A stretch of 40,628 nt of DNA from an uncultured Lachnospiraceae bacterium (GTDB lineage Bacteria > Bacillota > Clostridia > Lachnospirales > Lachnospiraceae), in contig CAJUHJ010000020.1 of NCBI GenBank assembly GCA_910586355.1, positions 1 to 40,628 on the forward strand. Reading direction: 5' to 3'. Every line of letters begins with the position of its first letter. The stretch's first letter is position 1. The translations under genes were made by a program, and so were the position numbers. Positions 23,643-32,439 of the stretch are shown here, piece after piece. The notes under the pieces are model-generated. The model was not told where the DNA came from and made no database searches. It was given only the letters and a program-made list of their open reading frames with translations.

Positions 23643-24728
23643 ATGGATAAACAGCGAGTATTAATTGTTGATGATGAAGAGATTAACCGTATGATACTTG
23701 ATGGAATGTTTGATGAAGAAGAATATGATACGGTTCAAGTATGTAATGGGCAGGATGCGATAAGCCAGATTCAGGCAAATCCAGATATTTCTTTAATATT
23801 CCTTGATATTATTATGCCGCTTATGGATGGGTTTGCTGTCTTGGATTATATGAAAGAGCATGAACTGATTGAAAAGATTCCAGTCATTTTGATTACCAGT
23901 GAAACAATTGGGGACAGCGAGGATAAAGCCTATACATACGGAGTGGCAGATGTGATACATAAACCGTTTTATCCGCATATTGTTAAAAAAAGAAGCCGTA
24001 ATATTATTGAGCTTTATCAAAACAAGAAAAATATGGAGCTGCGCTTAAAAGAACAGGAAGAAGCTCTGCTGGCACAGCAAAAAGAAATGAACGAAAATAA
24101 TGAACTTATGATAGATGCGCTTAGTTCTATCGTAGAGTCCAGGAGTGCTGAGACAGGAGAGCATACCAGGCGTATTAAGTATTATACCAGGCTGTTATTA
24201 AAGTATGTTATGAAATATTTCCCCAAATATGGACTTACAAATACACAGATGGATTTAATCGCAAGGGCGTCTGTATTGCATGATATAGGAAAAATTGGAA
24301 TTCCTGACGCTATTTTGTTAAAACCTGGAGCTTTAACGGGTGAGGAATATGAGATTATGAAAACTCATACTACAATCGGTTATGATGTGCTGCAGAAGTT
24401 TTACAGAGATAAAACAAGTGAGTTTGCCCGCTACTGTTATGAGATTTGCCGTCATCACCATGAGAGATGGGACGGAAACGGCTATCCGGATCATTTGGCA
24501 GGAGACGACATCCCCCTGAGCGCGCAGGTTGTTGCCATTGCAGATGTGTACGATGCTTTGATTAGCCCCAGAGTATATAAAAGTTCCTATGCTACGGAAG
24601 TAGCTTTTGAAATGATTATGAATGGTGAATGTGGTCAATTCTCGCCAGATATACTAGAATGTTTTCGGCTTGCGAAAAGAGACTTCTTCGATATTGTAGA
24701 AGTGAGTAATATGTTTAATTTCTCATAA
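23643..24728 (+). CDS. Response regulator with HD-GYP cyclic-di-GMP phosphodiesterase domain
   Basis: The 361-residue protein joins an N-terminal receiver (DDEE at 10-13, phospho-acceptor D55 in FLDIIMP, K107 in HKPF), a coiled-coil linker (about 120-155) and a C-terminal HD-GYP domain. The domain keeps its key residues: H213-D214 in LHDIGKIGIPD, the HHHERWDGNGYP signature (271-282) and IADVYDAL. HD-GYP domains hydrolyse cyclic-di-GMP to pGpG or GMP. Phosphorylation of D55, perhaps by the kinase encoded next, would control activity. It opens the chemosensory cluster. A hairpin with a weak T tail follows the stop codon. Confidence 0.92.
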   Translation: MDKQRVLIVDDEEINRMILDGMFDEEEYDTVQVCNGQDAISQIQANPDISLIFLDIIMPLMDGFAVLDYMKEHELIEKIPVILITSETIGDSEDKAYTYGVADVIHKPFYPHIVKKRSRNIIELYQNKKNMELRLKEQEEALLAQQKEMNENNELMIDALSSIVESRSAETGEHTRRIKYYTRLLLKYVMKYFPKYGLTNTQMDLIARASVLHDIGKIGIPDAILLKPGALTGEEYEIMKTHTTIGYDVLQKFYRDKTSEFARYCYEICRHHHERWDGNGYPDHLAGDDIPLSAQVVAIADVYDALISPRVYKSSYATEVAFEMIMNGECGQFSPDILECFRLAKRDFFDIVEVSNMFNFS

Positions 24729-24747
24729 CAAATGAGAGTTGTTGACT

Positions 24748-24786
24748 GGCAGCAAAGAAGTGTATCTGTTTTTTGCTGCCGCTTTT
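24748..24786 (+). terminator. Hairpin between the HD-GYP and kinase genes
   Basis: GGCAGCAAA (24748-24756) pairs with TTTGCTGCC (24772-24780), followed by GCTTTT. It looks like a weak intrinsic terminator or processing site that could reduce read-through into the kinase gene. Confidence 0.6.
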
Positions 24787-24810
24787 GGGTTATAAAATTG
24801 GGAGGATATT

Positions 24811-26229
24811 ATGGAATCGATTGAGAACTGCATATTTCCCATAGAAGATACATTAGAAATGATACTGATGTTTGATGGGAATGGCAAAATTTCATATGCA
24901 AATGCCGCTGCAATGAAAGAATTGGAATATGAAGGTGATTTATGCGGACATCATATCCATGATGTTTTTCCGAATTCATTCTCGTTAGACCAGGACGGTT
25001 TTAAGACAGACGTTTCATTTGGCGGCGAACTTATTAATCTTGTGGCATACCGTAAGAATCAGACTTGTTTTCCGGTGGAAGCGAAAATGCTTGATAACTC
25101 AAATTCTTTCGGACAGTATATTTGCCTGGCAAATGATATTTTGGAAAAGGAATTTTTGTGTAAAGAAATCGAACAGGTCAAGCAGGAAGCGCAGCAGGCA
25201 ATGAAAGTAAAATCTGAGTTTGTGGCAAATGTGACGCATGAACTTCGGACGCCTGTCAATGGAATACTTGGCAATGTCCGGGATTTGCTTGGGTCTAAAT
25301 TGGATAGTAAGGTGGAGCGGTATCTGCGTCTGATTGAACGCTGCTGCGGCGATATGAATAAAATCATTAATAATATATTGGATTTTTCAAAACTGGAAGC
25401 TGGAAAATTTACATTAGAGCCTAGAAAGTTTCAGTTTCGGAATATGCTGGATTATGTAAAATCCAACCATATTAATAAAATCACAGAAAAAGGGCTGGGA
25501 TTTTTTATGACGGTATCGCCCCAGATACCGGAATATGTGATAGGGGATGAACTGCGTATTGTGCAGGTTTTAGGAAATCTCATTTCAAACGCCACAAAAT
25601 TTACATCAGTTGGAAAAATCAGTGTGGAGGCAGTCAGAACTGCCCGTGTCAATGATAAAATAGAATTGTTTTTTATGGTTAAGGATACGGGGATTGGCAT
25701 TGACGGCGCTGATAAAGATAAATTATTTCAGAGTTTTTCACAGGTAGACGCTTCTATATCCAGAAAGTACGGCGGTACGGGGCTTGGACTAAATATCTGT
25801 AAGCAGTTAGTGGAATTGATGGGCGGAAGAATTGAAGTCGAGAGTGAAAAAAATAAGGGAAGTACATTTTCATTTTCTATATGGGTTGGATTAAGTGAAG
25901 AAGAGGCGCAGCTTCCGGCACAGGAATTTGTAGAAATGCCGATGATGGGAACGTCTTCTGAAGAAGAGGATGTAGAAGATATTAGACAGTATGGAACTCC
26001 TGAAAATAAAAAAAGCCTTAAAAATAATCTATCAAAATTGATTCTCTGTGTGGAGATGGAGAACTGGGAGAAAGCAGAGATGTTTATGGAAACAGTTCGT
26101 ACATTAACCGTGGGAGCGCCGCGGGAAGTAGGCCGCGTAGTACTGCGGCTTAAGATGGCAATCCAAAAAGAAAATTATGATAAGGTTATCAATGAGTTTA
26201 CCGAATTGAACCAGTTTTTGGAGGCTTAA
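24811..26229 (+). CDS. Cytosolic PAS-containing sensor histidine kinase
   Basis: The 472-residue kinase has no membrane segment. It has an N-terminal PAS-like domain (about residues 8-110, LMFDGNGKISYANAAAMKEL), a coiled linker, a HisKA domain with phospho-acceptor H143 in NVTHELRTPVNG, and an HATPase domain. The HATPase carries N box LISNATKF, G1 DTGIGI, F box FQSFSQ and G2 GTGLGL. The last 80 residues form an acidic linker and a helical domain of unknown role with no Hpt-type HxxKG motif. No receiver is fused, so the partner is probably one of the flanking REC-HD-GYP proteins. Its start follows GGGAGGATATT. Confidence 0.9.
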   Translation: MESIENCIFPIEDTLEMILMFDGNGKISYANAAAMKELEYEGDLCGHHIHDVFPNSFSLDQDGFKTDVSFGGELINLVAYRKNQTCFPVEAKMLDNSNSFGQYICLANDILEKEFLCKEIEQVKQEAQQAMKVKSEFVANVTHELRTPVNGILGNVRDLLGSKLDSKVERYLRLIERCCGDMNKIINNILDFSKLEAGKFTLEPRKFQFRNMLDYVKSNHINKITEKGLGFFMTVSPQIPEYVIGDELRIVQVLGNLISNATKFTSVGKISVEAVRTARVNDKIELFFMVKDTGIGIDGADKDKLFQSFSQVDASISRKYGGTGLGLNICKQLVELMGGRIEVESEKNKGSTFSFSIWVGLSEEEAQLPAQEFVEMPMMGTSSEEEDVEDIRQYGTPENKKSLKNNLSKLILCVEMENWEKAEMFMETVRTLTVGAPREVGRVVLRLKMAIQKENYDKVINEFTELNQFLEA

Positions 26230-26244
26230 GGGAGGAAATGAAAG

Positions 26245-27282
26245 ATGGATGAGAGAATTCTTGTGGTAGATGATGTGGAGACAAATCGTCTGATTTTAGA
26301 AGACGTCATACAAAATATGGGCTGCGTACCAATTTTAGCAGACAGTGGAAAAATGGCGCTTGAACTGATTCAGGAGAATCCGCCGCAGCTGGTACTGACC
26401 GATATTTCCATGCCGGAAATGAATGGATACGAATTATGCCGGATTTTAAAAGGAAGTGAAACCACAAAACATATTCCCATTGTTTTTATTTCTGCATTTG
26501 ATCATCCGGAAGATATTGTGGAAGGACTGTCTTTAGGAGGAGAGGATTATATCACAAAGCCATTCGTTCCAGAAGTCATTGAGGCCCGTGTCGGAGTTTA
26601 TCTGCGTTTGAATGAAGCAAAGCTGGAAATGATGGAATTGAACAGGCGGCTTCAGGCGTCTGTCAATGAACAGCTTAGGCAGATGGAACATGAAAAGAAG
26701 AATATATTATATGCTTTGGCGAATATATCCGCTAGAAATTCAAATGAAAGCAAAGAACATATAGAGAGGATGCAAAAGAACTGCCGTGTTTTAGCGCAGG
26801 GAATGCAGCTTTCGCCTTTGTTTGAAGGGAAAATTTCAGATACTTTTATTGATACGATAGAATTGTCTGCGCCGCTGTGCAATATAGGCAATATTGGGAT
26901 TCCAACAGAAATACTGCAGAAAAAAGAGAATCTTACAGATGAAGAATCCGCAGTTTTAAGAACCCATACAGATATTGGCGCGCAGTTTTTAAAAGATCTC
27001 TATGTTACAAATGATTATAATGATTTTATTCTTGTGTCGGAAGAAATTATCCATCATCATCATGAAAATTGGGATGGGAGCGGATATCCCGACAATTTGA
27101 AAGAATATCAAATTCCTTTGTCGGCGCAGATTGTCGCTGTAATAGAAAGGTATTGTTCATTGACGGATGATAATATCAACAGCAGGGAGGAAGCCTTAGA
27201 GATTATGAAAAAGGAAGCTGGTGTAAAAATCAATCCTGATATTTTCGATATATGCTGTAAGATATCCCGTCAATTCTGCTGA
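26245..27282 (+). CDS. Response regulator with degenerate HD-GYP domain
   Basis: The 345-residue protein has the same layout as the protein at 23643: receiver (DD at 9-10, D53 in LTDISMPEMNG, K105 in TKPF), coiled coil (about 120-155) and an HD-GYP region. Here the metal-binding HD pair is lost: the position reads LCNIGNIGIPTE, with C212-N213 replacing H-D, and the IADVYDAL helix is changed to VIERYCSL. The HHHHENWDGSGYP signature (270-282) is kept. Loss of the HD pair should abolish phosphodiesterase activity, so it probably acts by binding or regulation. It starts 15 bp after the kinase gene. Confidence 0.88.
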   Translation: MDERILVVDDVETNRLILEDVIQNMGCVPILADSGKMALELIQENPPQLVLTDISMPEMNGYELCRILKGSETTKHIPIVFISAFDHPEDIVEGLSLGGEDYITKPFVPEVIEARVGVYLRLNEAKLEMMELNRRLQASVNEQLRQMEHEKKNILYALANISARNSNESKEHIERMQKNCRVLAQGMQLSPLFEGKISDTFIDTIELSAPLCNIGNIGIPTEILQKKENLTDEESAVLRTHTDIGAQFLKDLYVTNDYNDFILVSEEIIHHHHENWDGSGYPDNLKEYQIPLSAQIVAVIERYCSLTDDNINSREEALEIMKKEAGVKINPDIFDICCKISRQFC

Positions 27283-27316
27283 TAGTGTTTCATAATGACA
27301 ACAGGGGGGATGAAAC

Positions 27317-28138
27317 TTGATTACAGATGATGAGTTTTTGAGAATTTCGGTTTATATGAAACAAAATTACGGCATAGATTTAAGCCAGAAAAAGGTAATC
27401 ATTAATGGAAGGCTTGAGAATTATCTCAGAAAAGGAGGCTTTCATACCTGCACAGATTACTTAGACGCGTTGAAAAAAGATTCTACCGGCCAGCTAGAAA
27501 AGATTCTTGTAAATCTTTTGACGACGAATCATACATATTTTATGCGGGAATTTGAGCATTTTGATTTTTTTCGGAAAATAGTCCTTCCATGGCTTAAGAC
27601 AAAAGAAAGCAGTGGAAAAAATCTGCGTATATGGTGCGGAGCCGCCTCAACGGGAGAAGAACCATATACGATTGCCATGGTAATTGCAGATTTTTTTGGT
27701 CTGGAACGCAAACACTGGGATACAAAGATTTTGGCAACAGACATTTCTACCAAGGTTCTTAAACAAGCGGTTGCAGGTGTTTACAGCGCTGAACAGCTGC
27801 AAAAACTTCCAGAACCATGGAAAAGACACTTTTTTAAACCGATTGCGCAGGGAGAACAGTATGTTGTGACGAATGAATTAAAACAGGAAGTATTATTCCG
27901 GCAGTTTAATCTGATGAATCCGTTTCCATTCAAACGGAAAATGCACACAGTTTTTTTGCGTAATGTTATGATATATTTTGATGATAATACAAAACGGCAG
28001 CTTTTGAAAAAAGTATATGATTTTTTAGAGCCTGGAGGGTATCTGTTTGTAGGTACGACGGAAACAATTGACAGGAGCAATGTGCCGTTTCAAATTGTTC
28101 GTCCGTCAATATTCAGGAAAAGGGAAGGAAATGATTGA
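27317..28138 (+). CDS. cheR: Chemotaxis protein methyltransferase CheR
   Basis: CheR methylates glutamates on chemoreceptors using S-adenosylmethionine, setting adaptation. The 273-residue protein has the N-terminal helical CheR domain. The catalytic domain has the SAM-binding motif CGAASTGEEPYTIAM (about residues 107-121), ILATDIS, and FLRNVMIYFD near the end. The start is TTG at 27317, because GGGGGG lies 7 nt upstream and no in-frame ATG fits; an ATG at 27310 is out of frame. Its stop nearly abuts cheB, indicating one transcript. Confidence 0.93.
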   Translation: MITDDEFLRISVYMKQNYGIDLSQKKVIINGRLENYLRKGGFHTCTDYLDALKKDSTGQLEKILVNLLTTNHTYFMREFEHFDFFRKIVLPWLKTKESSGKNLRIWCGAASTGEEPYTIAMVIADFFGLERKHWDTKILATDISTKVLKQAVAGVYSAEQLQKLPEPWKRHFFKPIAQGEQYVVTNELKQEVLFRQFNLMNPFPFKRKMHTVFLRNVMIYFDDNTKRQLLKKVYDFLEPGGYLFVGTTETIDRSNVPFQIVRPSIFRKREGND

Positions 28139-28140
28139 GT

Positions 28141-29169
28141 ATGCGACCAATTAGAGTTTTGGTAGTAGAAGATTCCCTCGTTTTTCGGGAACTTCTGGTT
28201 CAGAATCTGGGGCGGGATGCAGCAATACAGGTAGTGGCTACTGCAAAGGACCCATATGAAGCTAGGGATGCGATTATACGGCATAAGCCGGATGTTATGA
28301 CATTGGACGTAGAGCTTCCAAGAATGAATGGAATTGATTTTTTGCGAAAGCTGATGCCGCAGTATCCGCTTCCCGTGGTAGTGATAAGTTCATTAAGCGA
28401 CAAGGTGTTTGATGCGCTAAATGCCGGAGCAGTAGATTTTGTTGCAAAACCTGCAGTATCGAGTCGCGCCCAATTAGAAGATTTTATCCGCAATGAGCTT
28501 CTTGTAAAAATCAAGATTGCTTCAACAGCGAAAATCAGCAATATAAAGAAAACCGTCTGTAAGCAGGAATTGCATGAGCTTTCGACAAAGACAACGAATC
28601 ATATTGTTGCGATAGGGGCTTCAACGGGAGGCACAGAAGCTATTTTTTCCGTAGTCAAGGAATTTGGAACTGATATTCCAGGCGTTGTGGTGACACAGCA
28701 TATGCCGCCGGGATTTACTGAAATGTATGCGAAACGTTTAAATGACCAGTGCAGGATTCAGGTAAAAGAGGCGGAGACTGGAGATAAGGTTTTACCTGGG
28801 CATATGCTGCTTGCGCCTGGGGGAGATATGCACATGCACTTGGTAAAAGTCAACGGCATGTATCAGGTAGAATGTAAAAGGGGTCCAAAGGTAAATGGAC
28901 ACTGCCCTTCCGTGGACGTACTTTTTCAATCGGTTGCAAAAGCAGCTGGCGCCAACGCGGTTGGAATTATTTTGACGGGAATGGGAGGAGACGGTGCAAA
29001 GGGATTGCTTGAAATGCGCAATGCCGGAGCAAAAACAATCGGACAGGATGAATCCACATGTGTGGTTTATGGAATGCCCAAGGTTGCATATGATCTGGGA
29101 GCTGTGCAGTATCAGGAGAAATTGACTGATATTGCAAGAAAGACATACGCATTATTAAATAAAATGTAA
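28141..29169 (+). CDS. cheB: Chemotaxis response regulator/protein-glutamate methylesterase CheB
   Basis: CheB removes methyl groups from chemoreceptors once phosphorylated by CheA. From ATG 28141 the protein is 342 residues. It has an N-terminal receiver with acceptor D56 in LDVELPRMNG and K103 in AKPA. The C-terminal methylesterase has the triad S161 (AIGASTGGTE), H187 (TQHMPPGF) and D284 (GMGGDGAKG). A TTG two codons upstream (28135) is better spaced from AAGGAA and could be the true start; it overlaps the cheR stop. All catalytic residues are present. Confidence 0.94.
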   Translation: MRPIRVLVVEDSLVFRELLVQNLGRDAAIQVVATAKDPYEARDAIIRHKPDVMTLDVELPRMNGIDFLRKLMPQYPLPVVVISSLSDKVFDALNAGAVDFVAKPAVSSRAQLEDFIRNELLVKIKIASTAKISNIKKTVCKQELHELSTKTTNHIVAIGASTGGTEAIFSVVKEFGTDIPGVVVTQHMPPGFTEMYAKRLNDQCRIQVKEAETGDKVLPGHMLLAPGGDMHMHLVKVNGMYQVECKRGPKVNGHCPSVDVLFQSVAKAAGANAVGIILTGMGGDGAKGLLEMRNAGAKTIGQDESTCVVYGMPKVAYDLGAVQYQEKLTDIARKTYALLNKM

Positions 29170-29182
29170 AGGAGATAAGAGT

Positions 29183-29575
29183 ATGAAAATTTTGTTAGCA
29201 GAAGATGATTTTGCAACTAGGAAGTTTATGGTGAATTTTTTGTCAAATTATGGAGAATGTGATGTCACCGTAGATGGAATGGAAGCGGTAGACGCGTTTA
29301 TGATGGCATTGGAGGACGATGAACCATATGATTTGGTATGTCTTGATGTAATGATGCCGGTTATGGACGGTTATCAATCGCTTGTGGGCATAAGAAACCT
29401 GGAAAAAGAAAGAAATATTCCAGAAGATAAGGCAGTGAAAGTAATTATGACAACGCAGTTAAATGATGAGAAAAATGTAAAAATGGCATTTGAACTGGGA
29501 TGTACTGTTTATTCCGGCAAGCCAATTGATAAAGACAGGTTTGAACAGGCTTTAAAGAAATTAAACCTGATATAG
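29183..29575 (+). CDS. cheY: CheY-like single-domain response regulator
   Basis: The 130-residue protein is a lone receiver. It has acidic pocket EDD (7-9), phospho-acceptor D55 in CLDVMMPVMDG, T90/T91 in MTTQ and K113 in SGKP. It would take phosphate from CheA. In flagellated bacteria CheY binds the motor switch, but no flagellar gene occurs in this window, so its target here is unknown. It lies between cheB and cheA with an AAGGAGAT ribosome binding site. The loop after D55 is slightly longer than in E. coli CheY (KERNIPEDKAVK). Confidence 0.85.
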   Translation: MKILLAEDDFATRKFMVNFLSNYGECDVTVDGMEAVDAFMMALEDDEPYDLVCLDVMMPVMDGYQSLVGIRNLEKERNIPEDKAVKVIMTTQLNDEKNVKMAFELGCTVYSGKPIDKDRFEQALKKLNLI

Positions 29576-29623
29576 AAAATTGAGTTATGGCGTTTTTGAA
29601 ATCTATACCAGGAGGTATACCGT

Positions 29624-29698
29624 ATGACACGCTATTTAAGAGGTCAGTTAAGGTATAACATATTAAGAATACGCAGGAAAGGAGCAATATATGGCTGA
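29624..29698 (+). CDS. Possible 24-residue leader peptide overlapping cheA start
   Basis: An ATG at 29624 lies 8 nt after a full AGGAGG (29610-29615). It opens a 24-codon frame, MTRYLRGQLRYNILRIRRKG then AIYG, whose stop TGA lies at 29696-29698 inside the cheA start (ATG 29691). The peptide is very basic, with eight Arg/Lys residues. The strong ribosome binding site and the overlap suggest translational coupling to cheA. No known family is recognised. It could also be a chance frame. Confidence 0.4.
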   Translation: MTRYLRGQLRYNILRIRRKGAIYG

Positions 29699-31856
29699 AG
29701 AATTTAACACAGAAGGCATGCTTGACATATATCTGTTCGAAAATCAACAACTTCTGGAACAGCTTCAGGAGATTGTGTTAGAACAAAAGGATGAAGAATG
29801 TTTTGATGAAGACAGCATCAATGAAATTTTCAGGACAATGCATACCATCAAAGGCTCATCCGGAATTATGATGTTTGATAACATAACGGCTGTATCTCAT
29901 AAACTGGAAGATGTTTTTTATTACTTAAGAGAGGCGCATCCGGACAATGTTCCTCATATGGAATTAGTAGAACATGTATTGGAAGTACAAGATTTTATTG
30001 CAAATGAATTAGATAAAATACAAAATGGCGATACTGCGGATGGCGATTCATCTGAGATAGTGGCAGACCTTGATGAATTTTTAACCGAGCTGAAAGGTGG
30101 AAAACAAAAGAAGGGGAAACAAAAGGAGACTGAGGTATCCGGGAATGTGCATGAAGAGCCTAAACAGTTTTATGTTGCACCGGTTGCTACCAGCAGCAGT
30201 AAGTTTTACAAAATCTTTATTATGTTTTCCCCGGAAACGGAGATGGCAAATGTTCACGCATATAAAACAGTATATGCTTTAAAAGAGATTGCGGAAGATC
30301 TCTTATATTCTCCAGAAGATATTATTTCAGATGAAAGTTGTGCGGAAATGATTTTGCAGGAAGGTTTTAAAATCTTATTGCAGACAAAGAGTGATAAAAA
30401 TGAAATCAGAAATATCATTGGAGAAGGTTATGAGATTGAAAAAGTAGATATTTTTGAATGTAAGGCGGAAGAGTTCTTCCAGGGCTTTGATTTTGGCGAG
30501 AACGATGCCCATATTGATTTGGACTCCAGCGTAGAAGATATTGAAACGCGGGCAAGTAAATCCGGTGCGGCTGAAGCCGTTGTAAAACAGGAAACCAAAC
30601 CCAAAATGGCTCCTGGTGATTTTGTCATTCAGTCTAAAGAACCAGGTAAGCAGAAAAAACTTGCCAGGGATAAGCCAAAAACAGAGAAATCCTCTTTTAT
30701 TAGCGTCAATGTCTCTAAAATGGATCAGTTGATGGATTTAATTGGAGAGCTTGTAATTTCTGAATCTGTTGTATTGCAGAACCCCGATTTAAAAGTGCCG
30801 GGACTGAATCTGGATAATTTTAATAAGGCAGCGGTTCAGATGTCCAAGATATCGACAGACTTACAGAATGTTATTATGTCCATGCGAATGGTTCCATTGA
30901 CAAATACATTCCAGAAAATGAACCGTATTGTATTTGACGTATCCAGGAAACTCGGTAAGGATATTGAGTTTGAAATGATTGGCGAACACACAGAAGTGGA
31001 TAAGAATATTATTGAACATATTTCAGATCCTCTTATGCACATGGTTCGAAATGCAGTTGACCATGGAATCGAGACGAATGAAGAGCGTGAGGCTGCTGGT
31101 AAAACGGAAAAAGGAAAAGTGACGTTATCGGCGAAGACAGAAGCTGGAAAAGTTTGGATTAGCGTAGAGGATAACGGTAAAGGCCTAGACAGGGATAAGA
31201 TACTGAAAAAAGCGAAAAAACAAGGTCTGTTAGAAGACGGCAAACCAGAAAGCGCATACACAAACAAAGAAGTATTTCAGTTTATTACAATGCCGGGCTT
31301 TTCTACAAATGAGCAGGTCACAGAGTATTCAGGCCGAGGCGTTGGTATGGACGTTGTAGTACAAAATATACAGGAAATCAGCGGTATGCTTGATATTGAA
31401 AGTACGGCGGGTTTAGGAAGTACTATGAGCTTAAAAATTCCTTTGACGCTAGCAATCATTAATGGAATTGTTGTCGAAACGGGAGGGGCCGCATTTGTAG
31501 TAGAGATTGGTGTGATAAAAGAATTTGTCCGTGTGAAAGAAGAGATGATGATCCATGAGCCGAATGGCGACGAATATATTATGATTCGGAGCGAATGTTT
31601 CCCAGTCTTAAGGCTTGGTGAATGGTATGGCATGGAGACAAACAGCTATCGTCAGTCTGTTGAAGATGGAATGATGCTGATTATGGAAATTGAAGACAGG
31701 AAAATTTGCCTTTTAGTAGATCGTTTGATTGGAGAGCAGGAAATTGTTGTAAAGCCAATTCCTTCTTATATTAAAAAAGTAAAAGGTCTGTCTGGATGTA
31801 CTCAGCTTGGTGATGGAAGTATCGCTTTGATATTAGATCCAGCGGGCTTAATGTAA
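29691..31856 (+). CDS. cheA: Chemotaxis histidine kinase CheA
   Basis: CheA is the kinase of the receptor array; it phosphorylates CheY and CheB. The 721-residue protein has the P1 Hpt domain with H51 in FRTMHTIKGSSG. A P2-like docking domain follows (about 165-262, KFYKIFIMFSPETEM), with linkers rich in Lys/Gly. The P3 dimerisation domain (about 340-400, FISVNVSKMDQLMDLIGELV) leads into the P4 ATPase (N box HMVRNAVDHG, G1 EDNGKGLD, G2 GRGVGMDVV) and the P5 CheW-like domain to the end. All motifs needed for activity are present. It starts after AGGAAAGGAG and is followed by cheW after 26 bp. Confidence 0.97.
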   Translation: MAEEFNTEGMLDIYLFENQQLLEQLQEIVLEQKDEECFDEDSINEIFRTMHTIKGSSGIMMFDNITAVSHKLEDVFYYLREAHPDNVPHMELVEHVLEVQDFIANELDKIQNGDTADGDSSEIVADLDEFLTELKGGKQKKGKQKETEVSGNVHEEPKQFYVAPVATSSSKFYKIFIMFSPETEMANVHAYKTVYALKEIAEDLLYSPEDIISDESCAEMILQEGFKILLQTKSDKNEIRNIIGEGYEIEKVDIFECKAEEFFQGFDFGENDAHIDLDSSVEDIETRASKSGAAEAVVKQETKPKMAPGDFVIQSKEPGKQKKLARDKPKTEKSSFISVNVSKMDQLMDLIGELVISESVVLQNPDLKVPGLNLDNFNKAAVQMSKISTDLQNVIMSMRMVPLTNTFQKMNRIVFDVSRKLGKDIEFEMIGEHTEVDKNIIEHISDPLMHMVRNAVDHGIETNEEREAAGKTEKGKVTLSAKTEAGKVWISVEDNGKGLDRDKILKKAKKQGLLEDGKPESAYTNKEVFQFITMPGFSTNEQVTEYSGRGVGMDVVVQNIQEISGMLDIESTAGLGSTMSLKIPLTLAIINGIVVETGGAAFVVEIGVIKEFVRVKEEMMIHEPNGDEYIMIRSECFPVLRLGEWYGMETNSYRQSVEDGMMLIMEIEDRKICLLVDRLIGEQEIVVKPIPSYIKKVKGLSGCTQLGDGSIALILDPAGLM

Positions 31857-31882
31857 AATAATAGAAAGGAGGGGCGATTTAT

Positions 31883-32428
31883 ATGGATGAGATAAGCAAG
31901 TTGAATCAGCAGTTAAATGAGGAACTGGAAACTTTGGATGAAGATGATACACAAAAGTGTAAATATATGACATTTAAATCGGGAAATGAATTTTTTGGAC
32001 TGAAAATTCAGTATGTCAATGAAATTATTCAGATTCCATCCATTACTGCGATTCCAAGGACAGAAGAGTATATTAAAGGACTTATCAATCTGAGGGGAAA
32101 AATCATTCCAGTTATTGATGTGCGCCTGCGGTTTAAGCAGGAGGCGTTTGAGTACAATGAAAGAACATGTATTATTGTAATCATTGTAGGGGCAGACACA
32201 GTTGGGTTGATTGTAGAACAGATTGCGGATGTAATTGAAATTAAAGATGAGAATATACTGCCTCCTCCCAAGATGGGACGTGCAGACAGGATAGACCAAA
32301 AATATGTATATGGTATAGCCAGAGTTGGGAATTCTGTTAAATTACTTTTAGACCCTGATAAATTGCTGAATGACGAAGATTTTTCTTCAATTGACCAGTC
32401 AAATAATATGATTTCAATGAAAGAATGA
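31883..32428 (+). CDS. cheW: Chemotaxis coupling protein CheW
   Basis: CheW links receptors to CheA. The 181-residue protein is one CheW domain (about residues 30-165, YMTFKSGNEFFGLKIQYVNE) with the usual IPRTEEYIKGLINLRGKIIP and VIVGADTVGLIVEQIADV. A polar extension of about 25 residues lies at the N-terminus and a short tail at the C-terminus. ATG 31883 follows AAAGGAGGGG. Its stop codon overlaps an ATG of the receptor gene (ATGA), so the two are translationally coupled. Confidence 0.95.
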   Translation: MDEISKLNQQLNEELETLDEDDTQKCKYMTFKSGNEFFGLKIQYVNEIIQIPSITAIPRTEEYIKGLINLRGKIIPVIDVRLRFKQEAFEYNERTCIIVIIVGADTVGLIVEQIADVIEIKDENILPPPKMGRADRIDQKYVYGIARVGNSVKLLLDPDKLLNDEDFSSIDQSNNMISMKE

Positions 32429-32439
32429 GAGGTATGAAA

